Assembly (NCBI GenBank): GCA_035622275.1
Contig: DASPVQ010000002.1
Span: 1-64,000, forward strand
DNA: 64,000 bases
DNA from: Thermoplasmata archaeon
GTDB lineage: Archaea > Thermoplasmatota > Thermoplasmata > Lutacidiplasmatales > UBA184
Reading direction: 5' to 3'
The notes below the pieces were generated by a model, which saw only the letters and a program-made list of their open reading frames with translations, was not told the DNA's origin and ran no database searches. Both the position numbers and the translations under genes were made by a program. Each line of letters starts with the position of its first letter. Positions within the stretch are counted from its first letter, which is position 1. Positions 17,737 through 25,578 of this stretch are shown here, piece by piece.

Positions 17737-18429
17737 CTAGTCCGGGTCGGGCGGGCGCGGCCGGTATGTCGCGACGAACCCTTCGCCCAGTCGCTCGACG
17801 CCCTCGAGCCGCAGGCGGACGGCGCCGGCCTCGTCGGCGGTCTCGCGCCCGGTCGCGACGGGGGGCGCGGTCCGGCCGCCGATGACGACCGGTGCGTGGT
17901 AGACCGTGATCCGATCGAACAGCCCCGCCCGCAGCACGCTCGCGATCACCTCCGCTCCGCCTTCGATCAAGAGCCGGCGCACGCCCCGCTCCGCGAGCCG
18001 CGCGAACAGGAGCGGGAGGTCGACCCGCTCGCGGCCGGCGACGATCACCTCGACCGCGGGCGGGAAGGCCCGCGCACTGCGCTCGCTCACCGCGACGATC
18101 GTTCGCAGCGACCCGTCGAGGACCTTCGCGCGCTCGGGGGTGCGGCCGAGCGAGTCGACGACCACCCGGGCGGGCGGGGTGCCGGCGGCGCGCTGGAGCA
18201 GCTCCCAGTGGACCCGCAGGGATGGGTCGTCGAGCAGCACCGTGCCGACGCCCACCAGGATCGCGTCGGACTGGGCGCGGATCTCCTGCACGCGAGCGAG
18301 ATCGGCGGCGTCCGACAGGCGTGCACGACGTCCCCCGGCATAGGCGAGCCGCCCGTCCGCCGAGCACGCGAAGTTCACCCAGACGGTCGGGCGCGCGGGG
18401 GGGCCGTCGAGCTCCACGATCGGGCTCAC
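17737..18429 (-). CDS. arfC: 2,5-diamino-6-(ribosylamino)pyrimidinone 5'-phosphate reductase (RibD C-terminal type)
   Basis: Archaeal riboflavin/F420-pathway reductase fold, 230 residues. Typical segments are VNFACSADGRLA, SDAADLARVQEIRAQSDAILVGVGTVLLDDPSLRV, and LLIEGGAEVIASVL, which match the NADPH- and substrate-binding parts of the RibD_C/DHFR-like family. There is no deaminase domain. The GTG start at 18429 overlaps the ftcD stop as GTGA, so it is translated with ftcD. Given the folate-enzyme neighbour, a pterin or folate reductase role is a possible alternative. Confidence 0.88.
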   Translation of the reverse strand: MSPIVELDGPPARPTVWVNFACSADGRLAYAGGRRARLSDAADLARVQEIRAQSDAILVGVGTVLLDDPSLRVHWELLQRAAGTPPARVVVDSLGRTPERAKVLDGSLRTIVAVSERSARAFPPAVEVIVAGRERVDLPLLFARLAERGVRRLLIEGGAEVIASVLRAGLFDRITVYHAPVVIGGRTAPPVATGRETADEAGAVRLRLEGVERLGEGFVATYRPRPPDPD

Positions 18430-19895
18430 GGGCTCGGACGCAGCCGCACGAGCGCGGCCTCGACCTCGGACGTCGCCTCGCCGGCCGAACGCAGGTCCTC
18501 GAGGTTGATCGCGACGTTCGCGACCGCGCCCTCGACCGCGGCACGCAGGAGCGCGAGCGCGGTCGTCACGTCGCTCGATAGCGCCCGCTTCGTCCGGGAC
18601 TGGACCCCTTCGAGGTCGACCCGGAGCTCCTCGGCGAGGCGGGCGGTCTCGAGCGGAACCGCGACCGCCCCACGGAGGGCGTCGCGGTAGGCGGTCTCCG
18701 CGCCGGCCGTGCCGCCGGCGTCCTTGCGCGTCCGTCGGGCGGCACGGACGGCCTCGTACGACCGGGCGTCCTCCTCGACGAGCCCGAGCAGGCGGCGGCG
18801 GCCCCCGGTGAGCCGCTCGCGCGTCCGGACGAGCTCCTCGGCCGGTGCCTTCGGGTCGATCGAGTAGGCGAGCACCATCTCGCCGAGCGCGGCCCCGAGC
18901 GCTCCGGCGGCCGCGCTCGCGCTCCCGCCCCCGGGCGTCGGCGTCCGCGCCGCGAGGCGGTCGGTGAACGCCGCGAGGCTCTCGTCGGTCATCGCCGGGG
19001 TGGAGCGGACCTTGCGCTCGAGGACGTTGGCCCGGTCGAAGGCGCGGAGTTGGAGATAGGACTGCGCGGCGTCGAACAGCGCGTCCTCCGGCACGAGCCC
19101 GACGATCTCGGACTCCTCGACGCCGACCCCCGAGGACTCCGCGGCCCGGCGGACCGCCTCGAAGGCGACATGCACGGGGGTCACGCGGTAGTCGGTGAGG
19201 TTCATCGACACCTGCGCGCGCTGCCGCTCGGGGATCTCGAAGCCGAGCGCCTTGACCTCGGGGAGACCGCCGTCCCGGGCCCGCACGGTGCGCGCGATCC
19301 GCTTCGCCACGCCGACGTCGCCGGTCGTCAGGTAGACGTTGTAGGCGATGAGGACCGGGCGGGCGCCGATCGCGACCGCGCCCGCGGTCGGATGCACGCG
19401 GGCGGGCCCGAAGTCCGGCGCGCGCGCCGGATCGGTCGCGATCGTCTCGCGGATCCCCTCGAACTGGCCCTCGCGCACCTTCGCGAGGTCGGCCCGCTCG
19501 GGCCGGCGCGCGGCCGCCGCGTACAGGTAGACCGGGATCCCGAGCTCGCTCGCGACCCGCTCGCCGAGGCGCTCGGCCAGGCCGACCGCCTCCGCCATCG
19601 ATGCGCCCCCGAGCGGCACGAACGGGACGACGTCCGTGGCGCCCATGCGCGGATGCTCGCCGCGGTGCTGCGTCAGATCGATCGTCGCGGTCGCCACGCG
19701 CATCATGCGGAGCACGGCGTCGACGAGCGCGTCGCCCTCGCCCACGAGCGTGATCACGCTGCGGTGGTGGGCGGGATCGCTCTCCACGTCGAGCACGGCG
19801 ACCCCGGGCACCTCGCGTGCGGCGTCGGCGATGCGCGCCACCTTCGCCGGGTCGCGACCCTCCGAGAAGTTCGGCACGCACTCGAACCGGCTCAT
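18426..19895 (-). CDS. ftcD: Bifunctional glutamate formiminotransferase / formiminotetrahydrofolate cyclodeaminase
   Basis: Moves the formimino group of formiminoglutamate (from histidine breakdown) to tetrahydrofolate and then releases ammonia. The N-terminal transferase starts ECVPNFSEGRD and has QHRGEHPRMGATDVVPFVPL. The cyclodeaminase domain begins near residue 300 with the TPTPGGGSASAAAGALGAALGEM signature region (ligand-binding glycine-rich loop). The protein has 489 residues, a full-length fusion. It overlaps fen1 upstream (ATGA) and arfC downstream (GTGA). It implies a folate-type C1 carrier in the host. Confidence 0.93.
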   Translation of the reverse strand: MSRFECVPNFSEGRDPAKVARIADAAREVPGVAVLDVESDPAHHRSVITLVGEGDALVDAVLRMMRVATATIDLTQHRGEHPRMGATDVVPFVPLGGASMAEAVGLAERLGERVASELGIPVYLYAAAARRPERADLAKVREGQFEGIRETIATDPARAPDFGPARVHPTAGAVAIGARPVLIAYNVYLTTGDVGVAKRIARTVRARDGGLPEVKALGFEIPERQRAQVSMNLTDYRVTPVHVAFEAVRRAAESSGVGVEESEIVGLVPEDALFDAAQSYLQLRAFDRANVLERKVRSTPAMTDESLAAFTDRLAARTPTPGGGSASAAAGALGAALGEMVLAYSIDPKAPAEELVRTRERLTGGRRRLLGLVEEDARSYEAVRAARRTRKDAGGTAGAETAYRDALRGAVAVPLETARLAEELRVDLEGVQSRTKRALSSDVTTALALLRAAVEGAVANVAINLEDLRSAGEATSEVEAALVRLRPSP

Positions 19896-20926
19896 TCCGG
19901 CGCGCCCCCGTAGGTCTCGAGCAGCGTCTGGTGCCCGCGCGCCTCCGTGGGGCTCGACGACGGCCGGGGGCGGCGTCGGGCGCGCGCGATGGCGGCGCGC
20001 ACCCGGGCCTCGGAGAAGGCGTGCTGGCCGACCAGCAGGCGCACCACCGCCTCCTCGTTCACCGGACCGAAGGCCGGCGGGCCGACCGACGTCGCGCTGG
20101 GGTGGCGAAAGATCTCCGCGACGTCGTCGGCTTCCTTCGGATCCAGGCCGACCTTCTCCATCGTCGCCGCGAAGCCGAGGTGCTCTTGCACGATCTTGAG
20201 CGCCTTCTTGGGACCATAGCCCGGCGCGCCCTCGTTGAAATCGGTGCCGATGATCACGCCGAGACGGATCAGCTCCTCGCCGTCGATGCCGAGCTGCGCC
20301 AGCAGCGCGTCACGGTCGATCAGCTGCGCGCCCTGCGTCGCGCCGGTGCGTCCTCGGGCCGCGAGCCCCCGCACCAGGCGCGGGGCCCCGAACAGCAGCG
20401 TGTCGTAGTCCTCCGAGGCGCTGGCCCAGACGGCACCGGCCGCCGCCATCGCGGCCGCCTGGGCCTCGCCCTCGCCGGGCGCGGGGACCGTGGGCACCCC
20501 GAGGGCGGCCAGCAGCTCGTCGAGCTCATCGACCATCGACCGGGTCAATCGGGAGGTCTGGGCCGCCTTGCGGCGCGCGGTTTCGAGGTCACCGGCCGCG
20601 AGGGCCTCCTGGTACTCACCTTCGGCCTTCTCCTTCGCCGCGATGCGCTGGCGGATCGTCCCGGCCTTGCGCTCGGGCGGGCGGCCGTCGAAGACCCAGA
20701 CCGGCAGCACGCCCTCCTGGAGGAGGGAGGTCGTGCGGTAGAAGACGCCCATGAGATGGCTGGTCACTCGGCCATCGGGGTCGCAGAACAGCTGGCCGTC
20801 CCGCTGGCGGATCGTCGCGAGGAACTGGTAGACCGCATTGTAGCCGTCGACCGCGAGCGTTCGCCCGGAGAGCGCCTCCCACGGGAGCTCCTGGGCGGTG
20901 ACGAGGTCGCGGAGCGGCAGCCCCAC
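19892..20926 (-). CDS. fen: Flap endonuclease 1
   Basis: Structure-specific 5' nuclease of Okazaki fragment processing, 344 residues. The N-domain has TLAVDGYNAVYQFLATIR (metal Asp 27), the VWVFDGRPPERK strand (Asp 80 region), and the I-domain GEGEAQAAAMA and ASEDYDTLLFGAP metal sites. The helix-hairpin-helix GTDFNEGAPGYGPKKAL follows. The C-terminus ends with GHQTLLETYG, a plausible PCNA-interacting peptide (QxxLxxY). It is first in the fen1-ftcD-arfC operon. Confidence 0.95.
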   Translation of the reverse strand: MGLPLRDLVTAQELPWEALSGRTLAVDGYNAVYQFLATIRQRDGQLFCDPDGRVTSHLMGVFYRTTSLLQEGVLPVWVFDGRPPERKAGTIRQRIAAKEKAEGEYQEALAAGDLETARRKAAQTSRLTRSMVDELDELLAALGVPTVPAPGEGEAQAAAMAAAGAVWASASEDYDTLLFGAPRLVRGLAARGRTGATQGAQLIDRDALLAQLGIDGEELIRLGVIIGTDFNEGAPGYGPKKALKIVQEHLGFAATMEKVGLDPKEADDVAEIFRHPSATSVGPPAFGPVNEEAVVRLLVGQHAFSEARVRAAIARARRRPRPSSSPTEARGHQTLLETYGGAPE

Positions 20927-20947
20927 GCCGCGCGTCGAGCGGGCTAG

Positions 20948-20955
20948 AGTACTTG
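20948..20955 (-). promoter_or_regulatory. fen: TATA-like element of fen-ftcD-arfC
   Basis: CAAGTACT-type AT-rich element about 25 nt before the GTG at 20926. It is divergent from the PAC2-gene promoter at 20989-20997 in the same 93 bp intergenic space. Confidence 0.4.
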
Positions 20956-20988
20956 GGGTTTCGCCGGCGGCGGACGCGCGAGAGGAGC

Positions 20989-20997
20989 CCTAAAGTA
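20989..20997 (+). promoter_or_regulatory. TATA-like element of the PAC2-family gene
   Basis: CCTAAAGTA, about 27 nt before the start at 21020; the same TAAAGT form is seen before the crotonase gene. Confidence 0.5.
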
Positions 20998-21019
20998 CCC
21001 TCGGACCGAGTCGGGGCCG

Positions 21020-21844
21020 GTGACGGCCGCGATGGAGTTCGCCTGGCAGGAGGAGGTCCCGGACGCGGAAAACTTCGGCCCCGGCTCCGTCGTGCTCTCC
21101 GCCTTTCCGAGCGCGGGACTCGCGACGATCATCGCGGGTCACTACATGGTCCGCGCGCTCAAGCTGCCGCGGATCGGGAGGTTCGAGTCGCCCGACCTCG
21201 CGCCCGTCGCGGTCGTGCAGGGCGGCGAGGTGCACCCGACGGTGCGGGCCTACGGCCGCCGTGACCTCGCGCTGGTCCTCTCCGAGTTCCCGCCGAGCCC
21301 CGCGCAGGCGAACGCGATCGCCCGCACGATCCTGGCGACCGCCGCGCGACGTCGCGCGCGGGCGATCATCTGCCTCGAGGGGGTCGTTCCGCATCCGGAA
21401 GGAGAGACCGAGGCCGCCGATGCGACCGAGGGCGGCGACGAGACCGGCGCCGAGCAGATCTGGGTGACGTACGCCCGGCGGGATCCGGCGTTCGCCGCTC
21501 CGTTCGCGGCGGCCAGGGCCCGGATCCTGGAGGAAGGCGTGATCGGCGGGGTCTCGGGGGCGCTCCTCGTCCAGGGGATCGGTGGCGCGGTGCCGGTCGC
21601 GGCGCTCCTGGTGAGCGCACGCATCGCCGAGGGCCTCCCGGACCACCGGGCCGGGGCTGCGCTGATCGAGACGCTCGATCGTCTTCTGCCCGAGCTCCAG
21701 ATCGACACGCTGCCGCTGCGGGCCCAGGCCGAGCAGATCGAGAAAGCGCTGAGGGCCGTGATCAAGTCGCAGCGGGCGGGCCCGCCCGAGCCCGGCGGCA
21801 CCGGCCCGGAGAGCGGACCGCCGTCGCCCGAGATGTACGGCTAG
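21020..21844 (+). CDS. PAC2 (proteasome assembly chaperone) family protein
   Basis: 274 residues of the archaeal PAC2/PbaB-like family. These relatives of eukaryotic proteasome assembly chaperones bind proteasome alpha rings or act as ATP-independent chaperones. Typical are the GSVVLSAFPSAGLATIIAGHYMVRAL segment (about 22-46) and the later ISGLLLVEG-like GVSGALLVQGIGGAVPVAALLV. An acidic insertion at about 127-142 and a Pro/Gly tail are peculiar to this copy. GTG at 21020 or ATG four codons later could be the start. No proteasome genes are nearby. Confidence 0.87.
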   Translation: MTAAMEFAWQEEVPDAENFGPGSVVLSAFPSAGLATIIAGHYMVRALKLPRIGRFESPDLAPVAVVQGGEVHPTVRAYGRRDLALVLSEFPPSPAQANAIARTILATAARRRARAIICLEGVVPHPEGETEAADATEGGDETGAEQIWVTYARRDPAFAAPFAAARARILEEGVIGGVSGALLVQGIGGAVPVAALLVSARIAEGLPDHRAGAALIETLDRLLPELQIDTLPLRAQAEQIEKALRAVIKSQRAGPPEPGGTGPESGPPSPEMYG

Positions 21845-21857
21845 CGCCGCCGCGGGC

Positions 21858-22025
21858 TCATGCGAACGACTCGGTGTACGAGAGCAGGTAGAGCGCGCCG
21901 GCGATCATCGCCGCGATCGCCGCGAAGATCGCGAGCGGGTTGGACGAGAACCAGACCACGGTCGCAGCGATCGCGACCACCGGCAGCACGAACAGCGCGA
22001 GAACCGTGAACCACCGGCCGTCCAT
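21858..22025 (-). CDS. Small two-helix membrane protein (55 aa)
   Basis: Hypothetical 55-residue protein with two predicted membrane helices (about residues 6-25 and 30-50) separated by a short SSNP turn. No family recognised. Support for a real gene is the ATG start, the strong TATA-like AGGTTTAAGA about 30 nt upstream (22051-22060), and coding-like base use. It lies just after the PAC2-family gene (opposite strand) and just after the FtsZ-like gene (same strand, with its own promoter). Confidence 0.7.
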   Translation of the reverse strand: MDGRWFTVLALFVLPVVAIAATVVWFSSNPLAIFAAIAAMIAGALYLLSYTESFA

Positions 22026-22050
22026 GCGACGGGGGGCGAGGCGGCTCCCG

Positions 22051-22060
22051 TCTTAAACCT
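22051..22060 (-). promoter_or_regulatory. TATA box of the 55-aa membrane protein
   Basis: AGGTTTAAGA on the minus strand, about 30 nt before the ATG. It lies in the 64 bp gap after the FtsZ-like gene, which supports independent transcription of the small gene. Confidence 0.55.
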
Positions 22061-22089
22061 GTGTCCCCCGGCGCGGCGCCCAGGGGCCC

Positions 22090-23010
22090 CTAGAGTGTCG
22101 GCGGAGGTCGGACCTCGGCGTCCACCTCGAACGTCAGCTCGGCTTCCGCCCCTGCGCGCGCCGCGGGCAGGATCGGCGGCAGCCCGGCGGGGAGCGGCGG
22201 CGCCGGCGGGACGATCCCGAGCGGCGTGGCCGCCGCGTCCGGCAGCTGGCTCATCGCCACGAGCTCGGCCGCGTGGGCCAGCTGGACCGCCTCGATCATC
22301 GCCTCGACCGGCGCGACGAAGGCGGTCTCGATGTGCTCGCGGATCAGATCGGCCCAGTGGCGGGGCACGCCGGCGAACGACCGGCCTCCGGCCCCCCGCG
22401 CGAGGCTCTCGTTGTCGAGGATCGTGAGACGGGCCTGGCCGCGCTCGTGGCGGTCGACGAACGACGGGACGAGCTGGAGGCGGCCGATCGCCCGGTCCGC
22501 GAGCGCCCGTCGCTCGCCCTCGCAGCGGAACGGCTTGATCACGAACGCGCTGACGACCTCGGCCTGCCGGCACGCGACATCGAGGACGTGCGGGAACGCG
22601 CCGCTGCCCGCGCCTCCGCCGAGGCTGCCGACGAGGATCACGAACGTGGCTCCTCGGAACACCCGCTCGAGCGCCGGTTCGGCCGCGCGCGCGAGCAGCC
22701 CTCCGACGAACGGCGAGCCGCCCGTGTCGGTCTCGATGCCGGTGTCCGGCCCGAGGTAGATTCGCCGATCGAACTCCTCGAACCGCTGGACCTGGGGATC
22801 GCAGTTGATCGCGACGGTCTCGACGTGGCGGACATGCTGGCGGGCGATCTGGGCTGCGACGCGGACCGCGCCGCCGCCGACGGCGACCAGGACGAAGCGG
22901 ACGTCCTGGCCGAGCCTCAGGTGTTCGGCCCACGACTCCGCCGGGCCGTCGTCCGGTCCGGCGGCCGGATCTCGATCGCTCACTCCGTGCTCGGCCTCGT
23001 AGCTTCCCAC
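22090..23010 (-). CDS. Divergent FtsZ/tubulin-superfamily GTPase-like protein
   Basis: 306 residues from GTG 23010 (GTG 22983 is the alternative, 297 residues). The N-terminal nucleotide-binding half matches FtsZ: a VRFVLVAVGGGA first loop (about 37-48), ETVAINCDPQ (FtsZ INTDAQ), and FVILVGSLGGGAGSGAFP (tubulin signature, 123-140; canonical GGGTGTG). A V.KPFRCEGERR strand/loop follows. The C-terminal half is not FtsZ-like: no T7 NxDxxD catalytic loop and no normal C-domain, then a Pro-rich tail from about residue 262. It is encoded 38 bp after a tandem RHH regulator. It could be a membrane-remodelling or regulatory FtsZ relative; GTP hydrolysis in a polymer is doubtful. Confidence 0.8.
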   Translation of the reverse strand: MGSYEAEHGVSDRDPAAGPDDGPAESWAEHLRLGQDVRFVLVAVGGGAVRVAAQIARQHVRHVETVAINCDPQVQRFEEFDRRIYLGPDTGIETDTGGSPFVGGLLARAAEPALERVFRGATFVILVGSLGGGAGSGAFPHVLDVACRQAEVVSAFVIKPFRCEGERRALADRAIGRLQLVPSFVDRHERGQARLTILDNESLARGAGGRSFAGVPRHWADLIREHIETAFVAPVEAMIEAVQLAHAAELVAMSQLPDAAATPLGIVPPAPPLPAGLPPILPAARAGAEAELTFEVDAEVRPPPTL

Positions 23011-23048
23011 AACCCACCCCGTTGCTGCATGTCGACCGTGCCGCCCGC

Positions 23049-23549
23049 CTACCGACCGACGACCCCCTTGCGCTCCAGGTCCTTCGCGCTGTCCTGGAGG
23101 GCGCCCGCCTGCGCCCGGCTCTCGACGGCCTCTCGCACGGTGGCCCGGGCGCGCGCCGTCAGCTCCTGGACCTTCAGCTCGGCCTCGCCGCGCCGGACGA
23201 TCTCGGCGAGGAGGTCCCTCACCGGCCGGCCGTTGGCGACGTGCCGCGCGTAGGTCTCGAAGACGGCGTACTCGTCCGGGCGCAGCCGCACGGGGACCTC
23301 GATGTAGCCCTCGGCGTCCACGGGGGGCGACGGTGCGGTCGACAGGGCACGGGAGCGCAGGAACGCGTGCAGCGCCGCCCGCACGAGCTCCGACCGGCTC
23401 TCGAACTCGCCGTTCGCGACGAACGAGTCGACCAGTCGAAGCTCCTTGCGGTTGCACCGTAGGGCGATGCGCGCGTCCTCCTCTTCCGTCGGGCCGCGGC
23501 CGGGACCCCGTGGGGGTACGCGAGCGCGGTCCGGTGCCTTGTCGAACAC
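23049..23549 (-). CDS. Ribbon-helix-helix DNA-binding protein with two RHH-like units
   Basis: 166 residues, GTG start. The first RHH unit (about 26-65) reads ARIALRCNRKELRLVDSFV then FESRSELVRAALHAFL. A second unit-like repeat (about 82-120) reads YIEVPVRLRPDEYAVFETYARHVAN then RPVRDLLAEIVRRG. A C-terminal helix of about 25 residues follows. A tandem RHH could bind DNA as a monomeric pair or use the second unit as a ligand or oligomer domain. It sits directly upstream of the FtsZ-like gene, a layout that recalls the haloarchaeal cdrS-ftsZ2 operon (known case), so a cell-division regulator is a reasonable inference. Confidence 0.82.
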   Translation of the reverse strand: MFDKAPDRARVPPRGPGRGPTEEEDARIALRCNRKELRLVDSFVANGEFESRSELVRAALHAFLRSRALSTAPSPPVDAEGYIEVPVRLRPDEYAVFETYARHVANGRPVRDLLAEIVRRGEAELKVQELTARARATVREAVESRAQAGALQDSAKDLERKGVVGR

Positions 23550-23577
23550 AGCCAGGCAAAGGCATGCAGATTGCTGC

Positions 23578-23585
23578 TACTTAAA
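23578..23585 (-). promoter_or_regulatory. TATA box of the RHH/FtsZ-like operon
   Basis: TTTAAGTA on the minus strand, about 30-35 nt before the GTG start. Several GTCGAA heptamer copies lie further upstream. Confidence 0.6.
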
Positions 23586-23646
23586 CAAGTCGATTCCCGG
23601 CTGACGGCAAAGTCCCGGTGCATCGTCGAGCCCAATTTTCTGACGT

Positions 23647-23686
23647 GTCGAACAAATACAGAAGGCCGTCGAACGGAGCGTCGAAT
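23647..23686. repeat. Cluster of three GTCGAA(C/T) heptamers upstream of the RHH gene
   Basis: GTCGAAC at 23647 and 23668 and GTCGAAT at 23680 (plus-strand reading), spaced 21 and 12 bp and so close to helical phasing. A further GTCGAAC overlaps the RHH start codon (23541). They lie in an AT-richer 195 bp gap with no gene and could be operator half-sites for the RHH protein. TCGA is common in GC-rich DNA, so chance is possible. Confidence 0.35.
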
Positions 23687-23744
23687 CCGGATCACCTCTG
23701 TATAACCCGCACGAAACTCGACGCGATCGGCGTGCCTTCGGGTC

Positions 23745-24437
23745 CTACGGGCGGACCTCGTTGGTCGGACCCACGGCCGCGGCTCCGGCCCGGGCCGGCG
23801 GCCCCCGGGCCACGGCGAAGTGGGCGTCGACGTACGCCGCGAGTAGGAGGAAGTACGAGATGAAGAGGAAGGAGGCCAGGTAGTCGATGGGCGCCACGAG
23901 GTCGGTGAAACCGAGGTTGCGGCTCGCGGCGAGCGCGACGATCGCGGGCAGGTCCCGGGCCACCGACTGCCCGATGTAGGCCGATACGATGAACGCCCAG
24001 ACGACGGAGGCGGCGAGCGCGATCTGACTCGGCCGGCGGACGAGGTGGAAGACGAGCTGGCCGTAGGTGAGGAAGGTACCGAAGACGAGCGAGCCGACGC
24101 TGGCCCCGAACAGGACGAGCGCCCAGGTTGGCTCTCCGATCGAGGGATAGGCGACCAGGACGCCGACCTCGCCGGCCCCGATGAATCCCCCCAGCAGGCT
24201 CAGGACGAAGATCAGGTTCGCCCGTCGCACCCGCTGCCGATGCAGTTCGTTCCACTCGTGGCGCCCGATGAGAAGGAACAGGAGTCCCAGGAACGTGATG
24301 ACGGTCGGGATCACGAACAACAGGCTGGTCCCGGGAAGGAGAGAACCGCGGGTCAGGAGCGAATACGCCTCTCCACCGCCCTCGATGGCGAAGCCGATCG
24401 AGAGCACCGTGAGGCTGATCCGGAGGTTCGTGGTCAT
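23745..24437 (-). CDS. Six-helix integral membrane protein, unknown function
   Basis: 230 residues from the ATG at 24437, which I prefer over a longer reading because the TATA-like GTTTATCG at 24521-24528 lies inside the longer form. Six hydrophobic segments are visible (about 5-22, 36-57, 70-92, 104-128, 138-158, 183-207). A cytosolic loop reads GRHEWNELHRQRVRR, and there is no known catalytic motif. I do not recognise a family. It stands between the RHH operon and the alcohol dehydrogenase gene. Confidence 0.75.
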   Translation of the reverse strand: MTTNLRISLTVLSIGFAIEGGGEAYSLLTRGSLLPGTSLLFVIPTVITFLGLLFLLIGRHEWNELHRQRVRRANLIFVLSLLGGFIGAGEVGVLVAYPSIGEPTWALVLFGASVGSLVFGTFLTYGQLVFHLVRRPSQIALAASVVWAFIVSAYIGQSVARDLPAIVALAASRNLGFTDLVAPIDYLASFLFISYFLLLAAYVDAHFAVARGPPARAGAAAVGPTNEVRP

Positions 24438-24520
24438 GCCCGTTGGCCCCTCGGCGAGACGGCGCCGACCTCCGACACCACCGTGGCCTCGCGCGCCGGA
24501 AGGACAGTCCGCCGGCTCCC

Positions 24521-24528
24521 CGATAAAC
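24521..24528 (-). promoter_or_regulatory. TATA-like element of the six-helix membrane protein
   Basis: GTTTATCG on the minus strand, about 88 nt before the preferred ATG. This implies a leader of about 60 nt, unusually long for this window. Confidence 0.4.
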
Positions 24529-24585
24529 GCTTGTGCCGACGAGCCCATCCGCTCCGGTCCGGTCGGGACGCGTTCCCGGGTGACG

Positions 24586-25578
24586 TCAGGGCACGAGGAC
24601 GGCCGAGCCTCGTATCCGGCCTTCGCGCAAGGCAGCGAGCGCTTCGTTCGCCCGAGCGAGAGGGAAGGCGGTGGTTGTGGTGCGGACGGGGATTTCGGCG
24701 GCCAGGCGGAGGAACTCGCGGCCGTCGTCGCGGGTGAGGTTCGCCACCGAGCGCACGACGCGTTCCCCCCACAGGAGGGAGTACGGGAAGCTCGGAATGT
24801 CGCTCATGTGGATGCCTGCGCACACGACGCTACCGCCCTTGCGGGTCGCTGCCAGGGCGAGGGGGACGAGCGATCCCACCGGAGCGAACACGATCGCCGC
24901 ATCGAGAGGCCGGGGAGGCCGCTCATCCGACCCTCCGGCCCACGTGGCCCCCAGCTCTCGGGCGAACTCCTGGCCCGCGAGGTCGCCCGGCCGCGTGAAC
25001 GCGTACACCTGCTGGCCCCGGTGGATCGCCACCTGGGCCACGAGGTGCGCGGAGCCTCCGAAGCCGTACATTCCGAGGGCGGGTCCCTCGCCGGCGAGAC
25101 GGAGGGCCCGGTACCCGACGAGGCCCGAACAGAGCAGTGGCGCCACCTCGACCGGCGAGCCGGCCGTCGGCATCCGCAAGACGTAGCGGGCGTCCGCCCG
25201 AGCGAAGTCGGCGTAGCCCCCGTCCACGGTGTAGCCGGTGAAGCGAGCTCGATCACACAGGTTCTCGCGCCCGGAGCGGCAGTACTCGCATTCCCCGCAG
25301 GTCCACGCGAGCCAGGGTACTCCGATGCGATCCCCCGACCGGTAGTCGGTCACCTGGACCCCCACCTCGCGCACGACCCCGACGATCTCGTGACCCGGGA
25401 CGAGAGGCAGCCGAGGGTCGGGGAGTTCGCCATCCACGACGTGGAGATCGGTGCGGCAGACGCCACACGCCTCCACTCGGAGGGTCACCTCGTGGGGCCC
25501 GGGATCCGACCGAGGACGATCGGTGACCTCGATCAGCCCGTCCTTCGGCCGTACCAGCTCCATCGCGCGCACGTGCAC
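24586..25578 (-). CDS. Zinc-dependent alcohol dehydrogenase (MDR family)
   Basis: 330 residues. Catalytic zinc ligands are Cys 41 in ACGVCRTDLH and His 63 in VPGHEIVGVV. The structural zinc lobe is the four-cysteine TCGECEYCRSGRENLC. The GMYGFGGSAHLVAQVA segment is the Rossmann nucleotide site. The closest described group is the AdhA/AdhP-like zinc alcohol dehydrogenases that use NAD(P) on primary alcohols or aldehydes. GTG starts at 25578 and 25572 or ATG 25563 are possible. No operon partners. Confidence 0.92.
   Translation of the reverse strand: MHVRAMELVRPKDGLIEVTDRPRSDPGPHEVTLRVEACGVCRTDLHVVDGELPDPRLPLVPGHEIVGVVREVGVQVTDYRSGDRIGVPWLAWTCGECEYCRSGRENLCDRARFTGYTVDGGYADFARADARYVLRMPTAGSPVEVAPLLCSGLVGYRALRLAGEGPALGMYGFGGSAHLVAQVAIHRGQQVYAFTRPGDLAGQEFARELGATWAGGSDERPPRPLDAAIVFAPVGSLVPLALAATRKGGSVVCAGIHMSDIPSFPYSLLWGERVVRSVANLTRDDGREFLRLAAEIPVRTTTTAFPLARANEALAALREGRIRGSAVLVP

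Noticed and set aside
22090-23565. A 491-residue reading of the FtsZ-like gene
   Set aside because: The extra N-terminal 185 residues are a frame shadow of the RHH gene; similarity to FtsZ begins only about 37 residues after the GTG at 23010.
23640-23715. Possible tRNA because of TCGAATCC-like T-loop resemblance
   Set aside because: No acceptor stem, D-arm or anticodon arm can be folded around it.
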